A stretch of 64,000 bases of DNA, taken from assembly GCA_946122785.1 (NCBI GenBank), contig CAMGYJ010000006.1, forward strand, positions 66,093,676 to 66,157,675, written 5' to 3'. The notes below the pieces were generated by a model. That model was given only the letters and a program-made list of their open reading frames with translations, had not been told where the DNA came from and made no database searches. This DNA is from Linum tenue (taxonomy: Eukaryota; Streptophyta; Magnoliopsida; Malpighiales; Linaceae). Positions 13,691 to 26,300 of this stretch are shown piece after piece. Numbering within the stretch: position 1 is the first letter of the stretch; each line of letters starts with the position of its first letter. The position numbers and the translations under genes are program-made.

Positions 13691-16661
13691 AATTGACGAC
13701 TCTTGCGGTTTTGGAAAAAATGGGTTTTAACTCGGTCTGGCGTGGATGGATTCATGAATGCTTACAGTCAACAACGTTCTCGGTCCTCATGAACGGATCT
13801 CCGTCTAGTTTCTTTACGCCTTCTAGGGGGCTCCGGCAGGGGGATCCTCTTTCTCTCCTTCTCTTTATGCTTTGCACAGAGGGGTTTGCTGCCTTACTTC
13901 GTAAAGTCATCTCTGAAAAGAGGCTGGCAGGAGTTAAGGTGGCTCCTCGGGCTCCCCGAATATCTCATATGTTCTTTGCTGATGATTCTTATTTGTTCCT
14001 CCGTGGTTACCTCCAGGAGTGTGAGAATCTGATAGAAGTTCTTAATGAGTATGGGGAGGTTAGTGGCCAGAGGGTGAATTTGGAGAAATCGGCGGTTTGT
14101 TTTAGTAAGAACATCCCTTTGCCATATCAAGAGTTCTTGGCGGCAATCCTTAGCGTGGGTGCAGTAGGGGTCCAGGATAAGTATCTTGGTCTCTCCACTT
14201 TGATTGCTCGCTCCAAGACAGCCACTTTCCCCTATTTGGAGGAAAAGCTTTTAGAACACTTACAAGGATGGAAACGTAGGACTTTGTCTTGGACAACTAA
14301 AGAAACTCTGATTAAGTCTATTACTTTAGCTCTGCCGCTCCATGTGATGTCCTGCTTTCGTCTGCCTTTATCTCTTTGTCGCCTCCTGGACAAGCATGTG
14401 GCTAGATTGTGGTGGGGGGTAGAGGATGGACGCTCCAAGATTCAGTGGGTCTCCTGGCGAAATCTGTGTAGAAGTAAAAATGAGGGGGTATGGGTTTTCG
14501 TCGGTTTGGACAGTTTAATCAAGCGTTATTAGCTAAGATAGGATGGCGAATCCTGAATGAACCCCAGTCCCTCCTAGCCCAGGTCTATAGAGGGAAATAT
14601 TTCCCGCAGGGCTCTTTCCTTTCGGCTACGGCTCGTTCCCGTCCGTCCTGGGGATGGCAAAGCATTCTCTTTGGGCGTCAATTGTTGATTAAGGATTTGC
14701 GGTGGCAGATTGGGAATGGCCAGAAGGCCCCATTGCTCAATTCGAACTGGATCTCGCAATAACATCACTTCCCTCCTGTGTATAACCCGTGGGTCCTGCT
14801 TGAGGGAGGGGAGGTGACGGTCTCTGCAGTCATCTGTCCAGGGGAAGGGCGTTGGTGTGAGAATAAGTTGAGTCAGTGGTTTGACCCTCCGACTTGCTAG
14901 GCGATTAAGGCGATGCCCCTCCCAAGGCAGAGTATTGAGGATCGTCTGATCTGGCATGCCAATGAGGATGAAATTTTTACTGTCAAATCGGCTTATCACT
15001 TGGCGGTTCGCCTGGACCAACAGAATGGGCGATGGCGGGCGCAGGTTAGTTGGATGGACAAGTCTAGTTGGATCCGGTTGTGGAAGGCTAACATTCCTCC
15101 GAAGTTGAAGGTGTTTGCCTGGCAAATCTTGAACAAAATTCTACCGACGACTGAGGCGCTAATTGAGCGGAAGGTTGTGGTCCTTCCCCGTTGTCCTGTT
15201 TGCTGGGCTACATTGGAGATAATGGAACACTTGTTCTTTGACTGCCCTGTGGCTAGGGCTCTGTGGACTCAGTCTGGTTTAGATTCTCTTGGCGAAGGAT
15301 TGCCCCGTCATAGATTCCCCCTCTTCCTTAAGAAATTGTTGTATATCTTACATCAGCCCTCGCAGTTCATGGCGGTAATTGCTGTCCTGTGGAGGATATG
15401 GAGATCCTAGAATTGGGTGGTCTTTGAAGGGAAACAATTCGAAATTCCGGCTTTAATGAGGCAGTATAATCAACAGGTAGGTGAATGGCTCTGCATGCCT
15501 AGTGATCATCAGCCTCCCTCTCAGCCTCCTCCTAGTCCTCCTATTTTGGAAGTAGGTGGGTCAGGGGGGCCTGTGTGTCGTTGGGATGGGGCAGTTCGAA
15601 GAGGGTCTCACTCAGCGGGAGGAATGGTACTCCTCAATGAGGTGGGGGTGACACTCTGGGCTGCAGGGGGTTCAGTTCCCCCTGCTGGATGATCCAATTA
15701 TGGTAGAGCTACTTACTCTTCGGGAAGTAGTCCGTTGGTGTGTAGCACATGGTTTTTTGGCAATGCGGTTTGAAGGTGACGCCAAGGTGGTCATTGATAA
15801 AATCTGTCGAGTTGATGTGCGTGATAGTCAAGTAGGGGCTATTTTGGAGGAGATGGTACAGTTTTTCACGACAAATCCGGGCTTCAGTGTGCGATTTGTA
15901 GGTCGGGGTGACAATAGGGTAGCTCATATGGTAGCTAGTAGGGTGACAAACGGTAAGTCGGTAAACGGTTTACCGTTTTACCGAACCGGTAACCGGCGGT
16001 AAACGAAAAACCGTTTACCGGCGGTATCGGCAACCGAGAGTCAAATGGGGAAGCTCGGTTTACCGGCCCCAGTATTGGTAAATACCGACAGTAATTCGGT
16101 AATACCGATACCGGACAAATTAAGGCATTAACTGATAACATATACTTCATTATTCACAAATGTTACATACATGAATGAAAGTAAGTAAGTATAGGCCTCA
16201 AAAATATTATAAATAAGAGTTAATAATAATTTATTAATTACAAAAATGAAGAAAAAACTCATAAAAATCAAAATATTACAACATCACTCTATTGCCCAGA
16301 AATTCGGTTCGGTAATTTTCCGGTAAACCGAACCGAAAAACCGTCCGCGACTACTCTTTGCAGTAAGTCGGTAAAACCGGTTTGTAACCATTTACCGGTA
16401 ATTCGGTAACTGGTAAACCGGTTACAAACCGGTATCGGTAATCGATTCCCACTTACCCACACTCGGTATACCGAAAACCGGTAAAGTCAGTAACCGGTTT
16501 ACCGGTTACCGACCGAATACCACCCCTAGTAGCTAGACAGGCCTTGTCTTTGATCATGACTACGTGTCGTTATTTTGATTTTCAGACCTGGCTGAATTCC
16601 AGGATGTAACTATCGATTTGTTTCTATCAATATATGATTATCTTTTGTCAAAAAAAAAATC
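13690..16661 (+). mobile_element. 5'-truncated L1-type LINE with reverse transcriptase, zf-RVT and RNase H remnants
   Basis: Reading starts inside the reverse transcriptase (LEKMGFNSVWRGWIHE, SRGLRQGDPLS, FADD box MFFADDSYLF at 13693-14488), so the 5' end is truncated. A one-base loss in a G-run near 14486 shifts the frame. The connection region (FGQFNQALLAKIGWRIL) and the zf-RVT domain (WKANIPPKLKVFAWQIL, CPVCW...EHLFFDCP) follow, with stops between them. An RNase H-like tail (FEGDAKVVIDKI) spans 15700-15938. The 3' end is an A-run at 16649-16661. The element is dead, and a hAT element (15939-16528) splits its RNase H region. Confidence 0.85.
15939..16528. mobile_element. Non-autonomous hAT element (590 bp, 8-bp TSD)
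   Basis: The ends are TAGGGTGACAAACGG and, inverted, TAGGGGTGGTATTCGG. An exact 8-bp duplication GTAGCTAG flanks it (15931-15938 and 16529-16536). Subterminal regions are packed with CGGTAAACCGG-type repeats and the core is AT-rich without a transposase. It inserted into the LINE, whose reading resumes after it. Confidence 0.85.
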
Positions 16662-16925
16662 CCGGTTGTGAATTTGTTACAAACTCAATTCAACCTGATC
16701 AAAGAAAGTTGAACATGACGTTGGCAAATTTTGGATCGTGAGCATGTTTTATCAGCTTTAGTGTTTGTTAATTTCTCTTTTTTTTTTTTTTTTTTTTGTC
16801 TCCCAAAGAACAAGGCTTTCTTCCAATGACTGAATTCATTGAGAATGAAATTGAACCCAAATTCATGGGTATTCATCCTAATTCAATCTGGCCAAAGTGA
16901 GTTAAACCTACTCAAACTTGCAATA
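16662..16925. repeat. Degenerate tandem-repeat array, right part
   Basis: This continues the array seen before the LINE: GTGAATTTGTTA, AACTCAATTCAACCTGATC, AATTGAACCCAAATTCATGG and CATCCTAATTCAATCTGG are recognisable relatives of the left-hand units. A long T-run sits at 16779-16797. Confidence 0.5.
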
Positions 16926-17237
16926 AGTCCCAAAAATTCATAAAAAGGAGAATCAAGATCAACTTAAAAAAACAAAGCAAAAACAATACAAACTATCTAA
17001 TAAATAGTGTTATGCGAGAAGATTAAACATAAAAATCATTTGTTTGACAACCTTTTTCCCTTATTAAAGTTCATGGCTGCGTCGAGCCGTCGACTACATG
17101 GAGTTGTAGATGACAAGCCCTTACTTTTTTGTCAAAATTTAAACTATTAATCTTTAAAATATTAAGTTCTCGCACACGCAAAGCGATAGCGAGCGGGATT
17201 ATGCTAGTAGTACTTAAAAACATGGGCATCCATTCCA

Positions 17238-19773
17238 TCACTTTTGCCACACGGCATATCTATGCCCAGTTGCTGCAAGGCTCCATTCTTTTCCAGCAGG
17301 GCACCAAGAACCATCTCCCATTTTCATGCACACCTTCTCTCCTACCATTGCAGAGTATAAATTTGGCTGTGCCTCCAGAATCCTGATGGGGGTTCGGCTG
17401 TGGATGCCCTGACGCTTCCTAACATCGACCTGCAAACCAAAGGAGCAAGAACTAAGAAGTTGGTTCTTGCAGGGCAGATAGCGTTATATCAAACCCAACT
17501 TACCAGTTTCACAATCTGGTCATGAATAGAGTCACCCCAGTCATAAAAGTGATCGTAAAAGACAGTTGGTATCCCTGGATGTGTGAGAATATATGCATAG
17601 CCCTGTTGGGATGCAACCAAAGGAGAGGTCAAAGCTAATCAAAGGTAAAACCGTTTCCTAATATATATACGGTGGTGCTATGACTGTAGTACCTCCATGA
17701 TATGATGTGAAGGGAAAGGCCAATGAGCCTGAAATAGGGTACACAGAGGACGGTTTAGATTATTTGCTGGACATTTATGAATGCTCAAAACCCTTAAATG
17801 CAGAAACTAGAAACTAGAGGCTATTTTGGTACCTGGGTTGATCCTGTATCATGGTTATCAAGAAATGTGACGGCCCTCGATGGCCACCATCCTATTACAC
17901 CTGGAGCCTTCCCTTGAGAGTCGCGAAGACGCCATAGTTGACCCTTAACTGCTTCCTGTTTCGAAATATTCATTCATCGATGATAAGCAGGAAAAAGTAT
18001 GTGGATACTGTTCTTTGACTAAGGCATTAACCTCATTCCATAAGTCCACAACTAGAAAAAGTATGTTATCCTTATCAGCTACAATTATCTTTGCATAGGC
18101 AATGTATGAGAATACCTGAAGGATTCCTTTAGTAGTGAAGTCAAATGCAGCTGAGAGCTGTCCTGTGCCATCAATCCAATTGATTATCCTTTGTCTATGG
18201 TTATCTGAGTCATTAATGTCCAGAAACGGATTAGGTATGAGCCTCCAATTAATCTGGGACACAATAAGCATAAAAAAGCAAGAAGTATACCTTGATTGTA
18301 CTCCAAGTAACTGCCATTGTAGTTGCAAGAATCCCAATACTCTCCAACAGCAAATTTTGGCTTGGCTCCTTCAATGTACTCTTTCACGTACTTAGCCGAA
18401 TAGCTAAACTTGCAATTTTGAGGAATATGCATAAGTATCACCAGCCATAACATTGAAAAACATATAGTAAAAATCACAAAAGGAGAACAAAAAAAACTTA
18501 CCCTCTTGCAAAATCAAAACGAAAATCTTCAAATCCAATGGTGTAACGCAGCCATTGCAGCCAAGCTGTAATGTCTTTGCGCACAAAGTGCTGTGAGTGG
18601 TCTATGTTTGGAACACCATGGAAGTTGTCACCAGTGCTTTGATTTCCCTGGAGGAATAATGAAAGTAAACAACAAAAATACTAGTCAGGATCTAAGTTCT
18701 TAGGGTTTAGATATAGACAGAATTGAAATGTTAACAAGAAAATTTTATTAGGATGAGTTTGGTGCTTTAGTTGTCTCAACATTGAGTTCAATGCCCACTG
18801 CCCAATATGATGCATATAGCCAAACGTTGTGAATTGGTACTCAAATTGAAATTGTTATGCACATGGTCAACGATCCCCAGAGTACAAGAATAGTGAAAAT
18901 GAATTACCAATCCACCAGTACAACTGGTAACAGCACGCTCATCCCATGATAATGGAATTCCATCATAGCGGTTGTACATCCCACCGTGCCCTCTGGTTGT
19001 CCCGACTCGGTGATTGATAACAATATCAGCCATTGCTCTCACTCTATGCTGCTTCATCTTGTGAAGCAGAGCTTTCAATAGGTGCTCAGAACCATATGCT
19101 GAGTTGAGTGAGTAAAGATTCTGTGGAAGGTAACCTATTCGAAACAAAGGGCAGAAGGTTTATAATCAAGCAGTAAATATTGGTACATGCAACAAGCTTA
19201 ACTAATTCCTTCAAACCTTCAGATGCGAAAGAATTAGAAGGTGGTGGCAACCAAGCTGAAGTGAACCCGGATTTCGCCATATCAGGCACTTTCTTCTCCA
19301 GATTTCTCCACCAGTCATGCTTGTGAGACTCCCAATTAAAAGCCTGTTTGAAGAAAGTTCAGCTATAATTCAAAGCTGGACACACATAGCTATGCAATTC
19401 TACTATTCATTACATAGAATATCCAAGGCAGTGAATTCAACATTCTCAGGCAAACTTCAGAAGGAATCTTACCTGGAAAAGAACTTCCTTTCCATTACGA
19501 ATCACTGCCCCTGAACACCATCAAAATTCAGCATCATTTACAAACAGCCATCACAAATCCATGTGACATAAGAACTCAACCACAGTAACTGCAATAGCAT
19601 ACCAATATCAGCTTCTTGGTTATTTCCATCGTGTCCCTGAATTCATCACAGCAAAGATGACCAAACAGAAAAAAGCATCAGAAAATGAAATGCCTACTGC
19701 AACCCTAAATAGAAACAAACAAATGAAAAGGGTCAAAAACAAAGAAGAATCATACAGCCGTCTGGTTCCCCAT
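17238..19773 (-). CDS. AMY2: Alpha-amylase, AMY2 type (GH13), probably cytosolic
   Basis: Twelve exons join in frame: 19773-19756, 19636-19603, 19510-19473, 19343-19217, 19134-18908, 18647-18502, 18403-18291, 18204-18116, 17955-17833, 17728-17693, 17602-17504, 17429-17238. They give 413 aa, the length I recall for Arabidopsis AMY2. The enzyme hydrolyses internal alpha-1,4-glucosidic bonds of starch-type glucans. Conserved GH13 regions are present: DIVINHR (from residue 109), FRFDFA with nucleophile Asp193, GEYWD with acid/base Glu218, and FLDNHD with Asp300. The C-terminal beta-sheet domain is complete and ends RYAVWQK. The first exon has only six codons (MGNQTA) and there is no signal peptide, unlike secreted AMY1 types, nor the long N-terminus of plastid AMY3. 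All splice sites are GT-AG, with no stops. A short-exon error at the 5' end is the main uncertainty. Confidence 0.93.
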
Positions 19774-19990
19774 ATCTTAATTCAAACTCTGTTGGGTCCT
19801 CAAAATCCTCCAACAAGGAAACTATCCTGCCATTCGGGACAGAAGAAACGAAGATAGCATGAAAAACAAATTCTTCGAGCAAACAATCAAAGGCAATAAT
19901 ACATAGAAAATGAATTACCGAAATCCAACGCTGGATGAGAAATGGCGATCACAGCGTGGTTTTCTCCTCCACCAACGTATCCGACTCCAT

Positions 19991-20000
19991 GTATATATAG
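19991..20000 (-). promoter_or_regulatory. Candidate TATA box of the alpha-amylase gene
   Basis: On the - strand the sequence reads CTATATATAC about 218 bp upstream of the start codon, leaving a leader of roughly 190 nt. Position and sequence suit a plant TATA box. Transcription start is not shown by the sequence alone. Confidence 0.4.
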
Positions 20001-20315
20001 TAGAACCAACCCACCAAAGCTGTCGAATCGCTGAGCGGACTCCAGCTCGAATTCCTATTGCTCCCAATGGAATCACGCAGCTGCGTCCATAACCTGGGAA
20101 TTTCGGGAATTTGGGTAAAGGACTGATTGAACGATACGAGCAAAAAGAAGCGAATTTCAACCACATGTAATTACAGCCGCTGGCGCAGAATATTCTTACT
20201 ACGGAGGACGAAGAAGAAGGCAAAAGGGTTTCGTGGGGAACTTCTTTTTTGCGGGAAATCGGAATCCGCTTTTTCTGAATTTACGGGAAGAACGGGATCG
20301 TCCAGTCCCCGTCGT

Positions 20316-20525
20316 CGCTGCCGTTAATGTCAAATGGTGAAATTGCCAAAATGATCACTAAATTATGAGAACTGTATCAAAATGGTTACTAATTGTAATA
20401 AACTGTTTATTAGACTAACTCGCTGCCGTTAATGTCAAATGGTGAAATTGTCAAAATGATCACTAAATTATGAGAACTGTATCAAAATGGTTACTAATTG
20501 TAATAAAGTGCTTATTAGACTAAGT
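20316..20525. repeat. 105-bp tandem duplication upstream of the alpha-amylase
   Basis: Two adjacent copies (20316-20420 and 20421-20525), each beginning CGCTGCCGTTAATG, differ at about four positions. They lie about 540 bp upstream of the amylase start codon. Confidence 0.85.
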
Positions 20526-21059
20526 TGTTCGTAACAAAACAATCACTTTGTCCAAATCACAGGAGATCTGTCGAGTTAAACCTACAAAATAAGGTTCATA
20601 GTTACTCATAAAAAAGGGGTTCATACTGATAGCAAGATTATCGTAAATGAGAGTAAAACATCAGTGAACACTATTTGACTCAATTATTCTCAACTCGTCC
20701 TCCACTCATAAGACAATCTTCCAACCATATACCTATGTGTGCACCTAATCGTTTGGGTGAAGTATATGGGATATTGGGTATATGATAGGATGAATAACTC
20801 TTGATTATGTATTTTTTGGATAATCAGATCTTACTACTTGATTTTGAGTAGGACAATATATAAGGGGTGAGATTAAACAAAACCTACTTCCTTAATCGAC
20901 TTGTATCTTCTTTGTTTTAATCTTTTTTTCTATATAGTTCGTCAAAAAATAATGTACCACGCGGTACCATTATATGCCATCTCACGACTATGTACCACCT
21001 TCGTGTAGCCACCAAGAACATGTAGGATCTGATATGAGTTCAACCTAAAGTAACTCAAG
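20526..21059. other. Intergenic DNA, nothing recognised
   Basis: AT-rich with no supported gene. It precedes the decayed LINE. Confidence 0.45.
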
Positions 21060-21126
21060 CCACGAATGATCAACTGTTGTTACCTTTTACTAATGAAGAA
21101 ACTTGGCAGGCTCTAAAGGGTATTGG

Positions 21127-21409
21127 TAGGGGTGGCATTTCGGTTATTTTGGTTATAACCAATAACCGATCGGCCGGTTATCGGTTAACTGAAATAATCA
21201 CTTGCTCTACCAAAAATTGTCCGAAATAGGCTTCGGTTTCTCGGTTATCTAGGTTATCGATTAACCGACCCACTTTTAAGACCAAAAACCATTTCGTCTA
21301 GCCTCCGATAACCGACCAAAGTTCGGTTATTTCGGTTACCGGTTAGTGGATAACCGACCGGTTATCGGTTTAACCGACCGGTTAACCGGTAACCGAACTG
21401 CCACCCTTA
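21127..21409. mobile_element. Non-autonomous hAT MITE (283 bp, 8-bp TSD)
   Basis: The ends are TAGGGGTGGCATTTCGGTTA and, inverted, TAAGGGTGGCAGTTCGGTTA. An exact 8-bp duplication GGTATTGG flanks it (21119-21126, 21410-21417). The body is rich in CGGTTATCGG/GGTTAACCGG repeats and is non-coding. Confidence 0.88.
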
Positions 21410-21600
21410 GGTATTGGGGTATACGAAGATTCCTGGTGCAAATGGTATGCCAGCATTATTCTTTCAGAAAAATCGAGACATAGTAGAGCAAACATTAGTG
21501 GAAGATCTAAGTGGTTATTTGGAGGTAGGAGGCTAGGAGCCTTTCCACGCGAGTTGAACCATACCTTGATTGCTTTGGTTTAAAAATCAAAGACACCAGA

Positions 21601-22560
21601 TAGGGCTGGTAAACGGTCGGTAACCGGTTAAACCGGATACCATTTACCCGGTTACCGGTATACCGCATATCATCACACACCCGCCGATTGTCGATACCGT
21701 GTAAGAGTCGGTATACTCATGTAGCTTTAAGCCTTTAACGTGTCTATTGTCCAAAAAATCAATTTGATTCATCTTTCATGAGTCACGACACATGTCATCA
21801 TTTACACTTTACAGTGTCCGCAAGCATCCCTTCTCCTGCTCCTATAATCCTTCGCCAAGTCATGTCCGCAAGCATCACTGTGCACGTGGGATTTGGGAAC
21901 ATAACTGGACAATGGGCAGTTGGACACGTATATATATCTCAAGGGCCGGCTGTTTTTTTTTTTTTTTTTGAGTTGGGCATATATGCATGCACGAAAAGAA
22001 TAGTTAATTCAAACCTAAAATGGACGGAGAGGAGATGAATACTGAGCAGGGAAGCGTCGACGGCCATGAGGGTTGACGAACATAGGTCCGACGGCGACGA
22101 GGTCGAGCACTGTGGTCGGTGAAGAGGACGAGGTGCTGCCTGGGCTGCTGGGTTGTGGCTCGTGGGTCGAGCGTGTGGTGGCGAGTCGACGACAGCGAGG
22201 ATCTAGATTACCAGCTTGGTTTGTATCGCAGGAGTCCTCGAGCAGGCAGAGGGGAGACGGGTTGCGGACGAAGATTAATTTACCATTGTTATTTTAGTAT
22301 TTACTTAGGTAAATTGTAATTAGGGTTGGGGTGCCGATCTGTGTACGTTTAGGCTTTTGGCCTTTTGCAATTTCGATCCAAGCACTACCAATTCCGGTAT
22401 CGGATAACCGGGAATCCGACGGGTTGTTGGCTTGTCGATTCCGGTACATCGTTGCCCCTCTTTTGCAATTCGATAACCGTTGTCGTCGGTTAACGGTTTA
22501 ATTGGTTACAGGTACGGTTACCGGTTAAACCGTTAACCGGCAGACCGAATCTCAGCCCTA
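21601..22560. mobile_element. Non-autonomous hAT element (960 bp, 8-bp TSD)
   Basis: The ends are TAGGGCTGGTAAACGGTC and, inverted, TAGGGCTGAGATTCGGTC. An exact 8-bp duplication ACACCAGA flanks it (21593-21600, 22561-22568). Subterminal CGGTAACCGGTTAA-type repeats lie at both ends. The core (about 21750-22330) includes a GC-rich stretch with short ORFs but no transposase. Confidence 0.88.
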
Positions 22561-23036
22561 ACACCAGATAATGTGATTTCATCTTATTAGCTTGTGTAAA
22601 GTTCTACACAAGATTACTTGGAAAGGTGTTGGTCAATAGGCTGAAAAAGGTTTTTGGATAATGTGATTGTGGATAATCGAAGTACTTTTGTGCCTAGCCG
22701 ATTCATGATTTACAATGTCATAGTGACCTTTGAGTGTTTCTAGGCAATGTTATGACATCAAAACTTGAATTTTCAAAAGCTTATGATAGGGTTGACTGAG
22801 ATTTTCTAAAGCTAATGATGCTAAGGTTGGGCTTTGATGGCAGATGGGTTAAACTAATTATGCATTGCGGCGCAATAGTTTGCATTTCTAATGAATGAAC
22901 AACAATCAAATAGATCCACGGCAAACTTGGATAAGGTTTGCATACCAAAAGCACAGGAAGGAATTGGTTTTAGAGATCTTAAAACCTTAAACGTCGCCTA
23001 CTATGAAGAGAAAAAAATATGGAACAATCCAGAATC

Positions 23037-23300
23037 TGTTGAGTAATGTATGGGCTTCGGCCCACTTTCCTAGTCTCGGGTGATCATTGTACGTGGACTA
23101 GGGGCTGCCGAGTTGTGGTCTAGGGTTTGGGACCCTAGTTTGTATATGTACGTATGTAATTGAACCTGTTAGGGTTAAGCTGAATAATACGATACGATAG
23201 CTTCGGCTGTGGACTAGTCTCGTTCATACTGAACGGGGAAACCACGTAACTCTCGGTGTTGATTTACGTTTACTGTTTCAATATTCTATTTCGATCAACA
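23037..23300 (+). repeat. 5' LTR of the Copia element
   Basis: Begins TGTTGAGTAATG and ends CGATCAACA. It matches the 3' LTR at all but about eight of 264 positions. Confidence 0.92.
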
Positions 23301-23314
23301 TGGTATCAGAGCCT

Positions 23315-26300
23315 ATGACTTCTGATCAGATTACTGCTCCTCTCAACTCCAAGAACTACGATATTTGGGAGTTTCAGTTTCGAACTTTGATTGAAGGGAA
23401 ATGCCTTCTCTGATGGCTCGACGGGACTGTGGCTCGGCCAGCTTCACCACCTGCGTCGGCAGAACAGGTACAACAATGGGTCTTGAATGATGCTAAGGTT
23501 CGCATGTCTCTTCTCAATTCTGTGGATGCTACGATTATTCTTGGTCTCCGAATGCTTCCCACTGTTGCGGATATGTGGAGATACCTGGGGGGACACGTAG
23601 AGAACAGCTACCTCATCTCGCCAGTATGAAATAGAGGTAGAGCTTGCTAATCTTTATCAAGGAAGCCTGGATGTCACGTCTTATTATAATGCTGCCCGCA
23701 ATCTATGGACTGAGCAAGACATGGTGATGGTCTCTCTTCTCTCCACTGCTGGTTCGGCGGAGGTTCGCGCCGAAAGGGAGAAGATACGACTTATGAAATT
23801 TTTGATGCGGCTGAATCGGGAGTTTGAACCCATCCGCGCATCATTGCTTAATCGCAAGAATTTGAAGGCTGAAGGAGTTCTCAGTTTGCTGATTTAGGAG
23901 GAAACAAGACTGAGAACTCAGGCTGCGATCGATATTCGCCCAGGTATCGGCGACGGGGTCGCCGTCTTCAGCGCTGCGCACAACTCGCCTCCACCAGCTT
24001 CTCCCGCCGCTGCTAGTGGTGGCCGTTTCGTTCAACTGCGTCCCGGGACCAGGACGATTGATAGACCGATAATTATACATGTTTTCACCCCTATTCTGAA
24101 GCCGTTTGTGATGAGGAATCTCGTGTTTTAAGCCGATTTCACGCTAGGTTGTGTGTTTATGTCATATTTCAGGTCCCGGCGTTGGAATCGAGGCGGAGAA
24201 ACGAGTTCTGGGTCGAAAGGAGCGAAGTTGGGACAAAGTGGGCTGAAGGAGGAAAATACCCGGTCAGGTGGCCAAATACCCAACCGGGTATTCATCACTT
24301 TTGGGCGCCCGAGAAGCAGAGAGGGGCCCGGGCAAAACAGCAAAACCCCCGGTCGGGGATTATGGCGAGTGACCGGGGATTCTTCCCTTAAGCGAAACGG
24401 TGCGCTGCGATAATACCCGGTCGAAACCCAAAATACCCGACCGGGTATTTCGATCGGGTATCGCGACCAGGCAGTCAATTTAAGGAGAAAGAAGGCCAAC
24501 AATGAAGGGTTCCGAGTTTTTGAGAGAGAAAGCGATACCTAGAGAGAGAAAGTGACGAACCAGAGTTCCCAAGCGCCATAGATCGATCTTCAACACCATT
24601 GGAGCCCGGTTTGAGCTTGGAGAAGTGCGATTAAACGTCTAGGAGCAGGAATCCATCTTCACAGTATGATTTCCGCGTCTGAATCTGCTTTTGCTTCTTT
24701 CTCTATGGAGTAGTTTCCCCATTCATCTGGGTATGGGGAACCCTAGATTTGTATGCTAGGTCTGATTGTATGAACCCAAGTACAGAGTTTGTGAATTGAT
24801 TATATTCGATTGAGGTTTGAATGATTGAATGACTTGAATCTTGATCAAATTCCTGTTGTTTCTGCTTTGACCTGGAATGAGAATATCTGCCTAGGTTGAT
24901 AGAGTACCCTTAATCGAAGGTGGCGAATTGGTGACTTTAGTCGAGGAGCCAATTCGCTATTCTGTACCGAATTCAATTCGGTAGTGGAGGTTTGGTTCGT
25001 TAGGGCCTCAATCTGTTTACTCCGGTGGAGGTTAGTCGCCCGCTAGAGACTCATATTGAGAGGGTCTGGAGACCTTTAGTCGAGACTTCAGGCTAATTAA
25101 GAACCTTCCGCAGTATAACTTTCATGAAAACTGAACTTGGTAAATTGCAATCCGACTTAACTGCAGTCTAGGGGGAACCATATCCGGGTGACCTCTCTTG
25201 ACTTGACAACAACCGTTTACTTGCTTTGTGTTTTGTTCGCTTGAGTTGCACTAAAATTTCACCGCTAAATAACAAGAATTCACCGAGTAGTCATCACATC
25301 TAGGACCCGGGTTGACAATAAAACCCAAACCCGCTATACTACGCTTTAGGAAGTGGTTGCACTTGGCCATTTTCTAGAGTGACAGTAGGAGTGAGTCAAC
25401 GATCAGCTAGGAGATTCGGCCTATGAAGCTTATCGGCCTTCTTTTCAACGCCGAGTCTCCACTGCTGACGTAGAGTGCTTCCATTGCCATGAAAAAGGGC
25501 ACACAAAGAAGTATTGCAAGAAAAGAAATTTTTGCCATTACTGCAAGAAAACTGGACATATCATCTCGGCTTGTCCAGCCTTGGAGGGTCGTTTTCGTGA
25601 AGACGAGGGTCGCGGGAATGGTGCTGGGACGCGGGGAGGCTCGGCTGCTTCTCGTCCCGCCTTCGTGTCTTTGGGTGTGTCTGTTTTGTTCTTCTACCTC
25701 GATCTGAACGCACTAAGCTCACTTCTAAAACTGCTTGTTGTTGTTTCCTTGGCTATAGTGACATTCATAAAGGCTATCTGTGTTATGATCCCTCTTCTCA
25801 TCGTGTTCGCATAGCTTGTCATGTTGTGTTTCTTGAGAACCTAATGTACCATGCTTGTTCCACCGTGTCCAACCCCCCATTGTTCGACCTGTCCCTTACT
25901 CCGCCTTCTTTTGGCGATGATGACGATGGATACCTTGATGAGGAGTTTCACGAGCTGCCCCCCGACTCCCCCCCTTCACTCGCGCCCTCACCGGCTAGCT
26001 CCTCCAACGAGTTATCATCTACATCGACTTCGCCCTCTCCCCCTCCTGTGGAGCCCCCTCGACGATCCCTCCGTAGCACTCGGGGTGTTCCTCCGGTACG
26101 TTATATGGATTATTTGGCTTTCAGTGTTGACCCCATTTCTGTTCCTACTCGATACTCACAGGCTAAAGGGAATTCGGATTGGGATAATGCTATGACGGAG
26201 GAAATCAATGCCCTCCATGCGAATCATACTTGGGACATGGTCCCTCGGCTCCCTCCTTCTATTCCGATTATTGGCTCTCGGTGGGTCTATACTGTTAAAG

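Noticed and set aside
14574..15125. 183-codon - strand ORF
   Set aside because: Antisense shadow of the LINE connection and zf-RVT regions.
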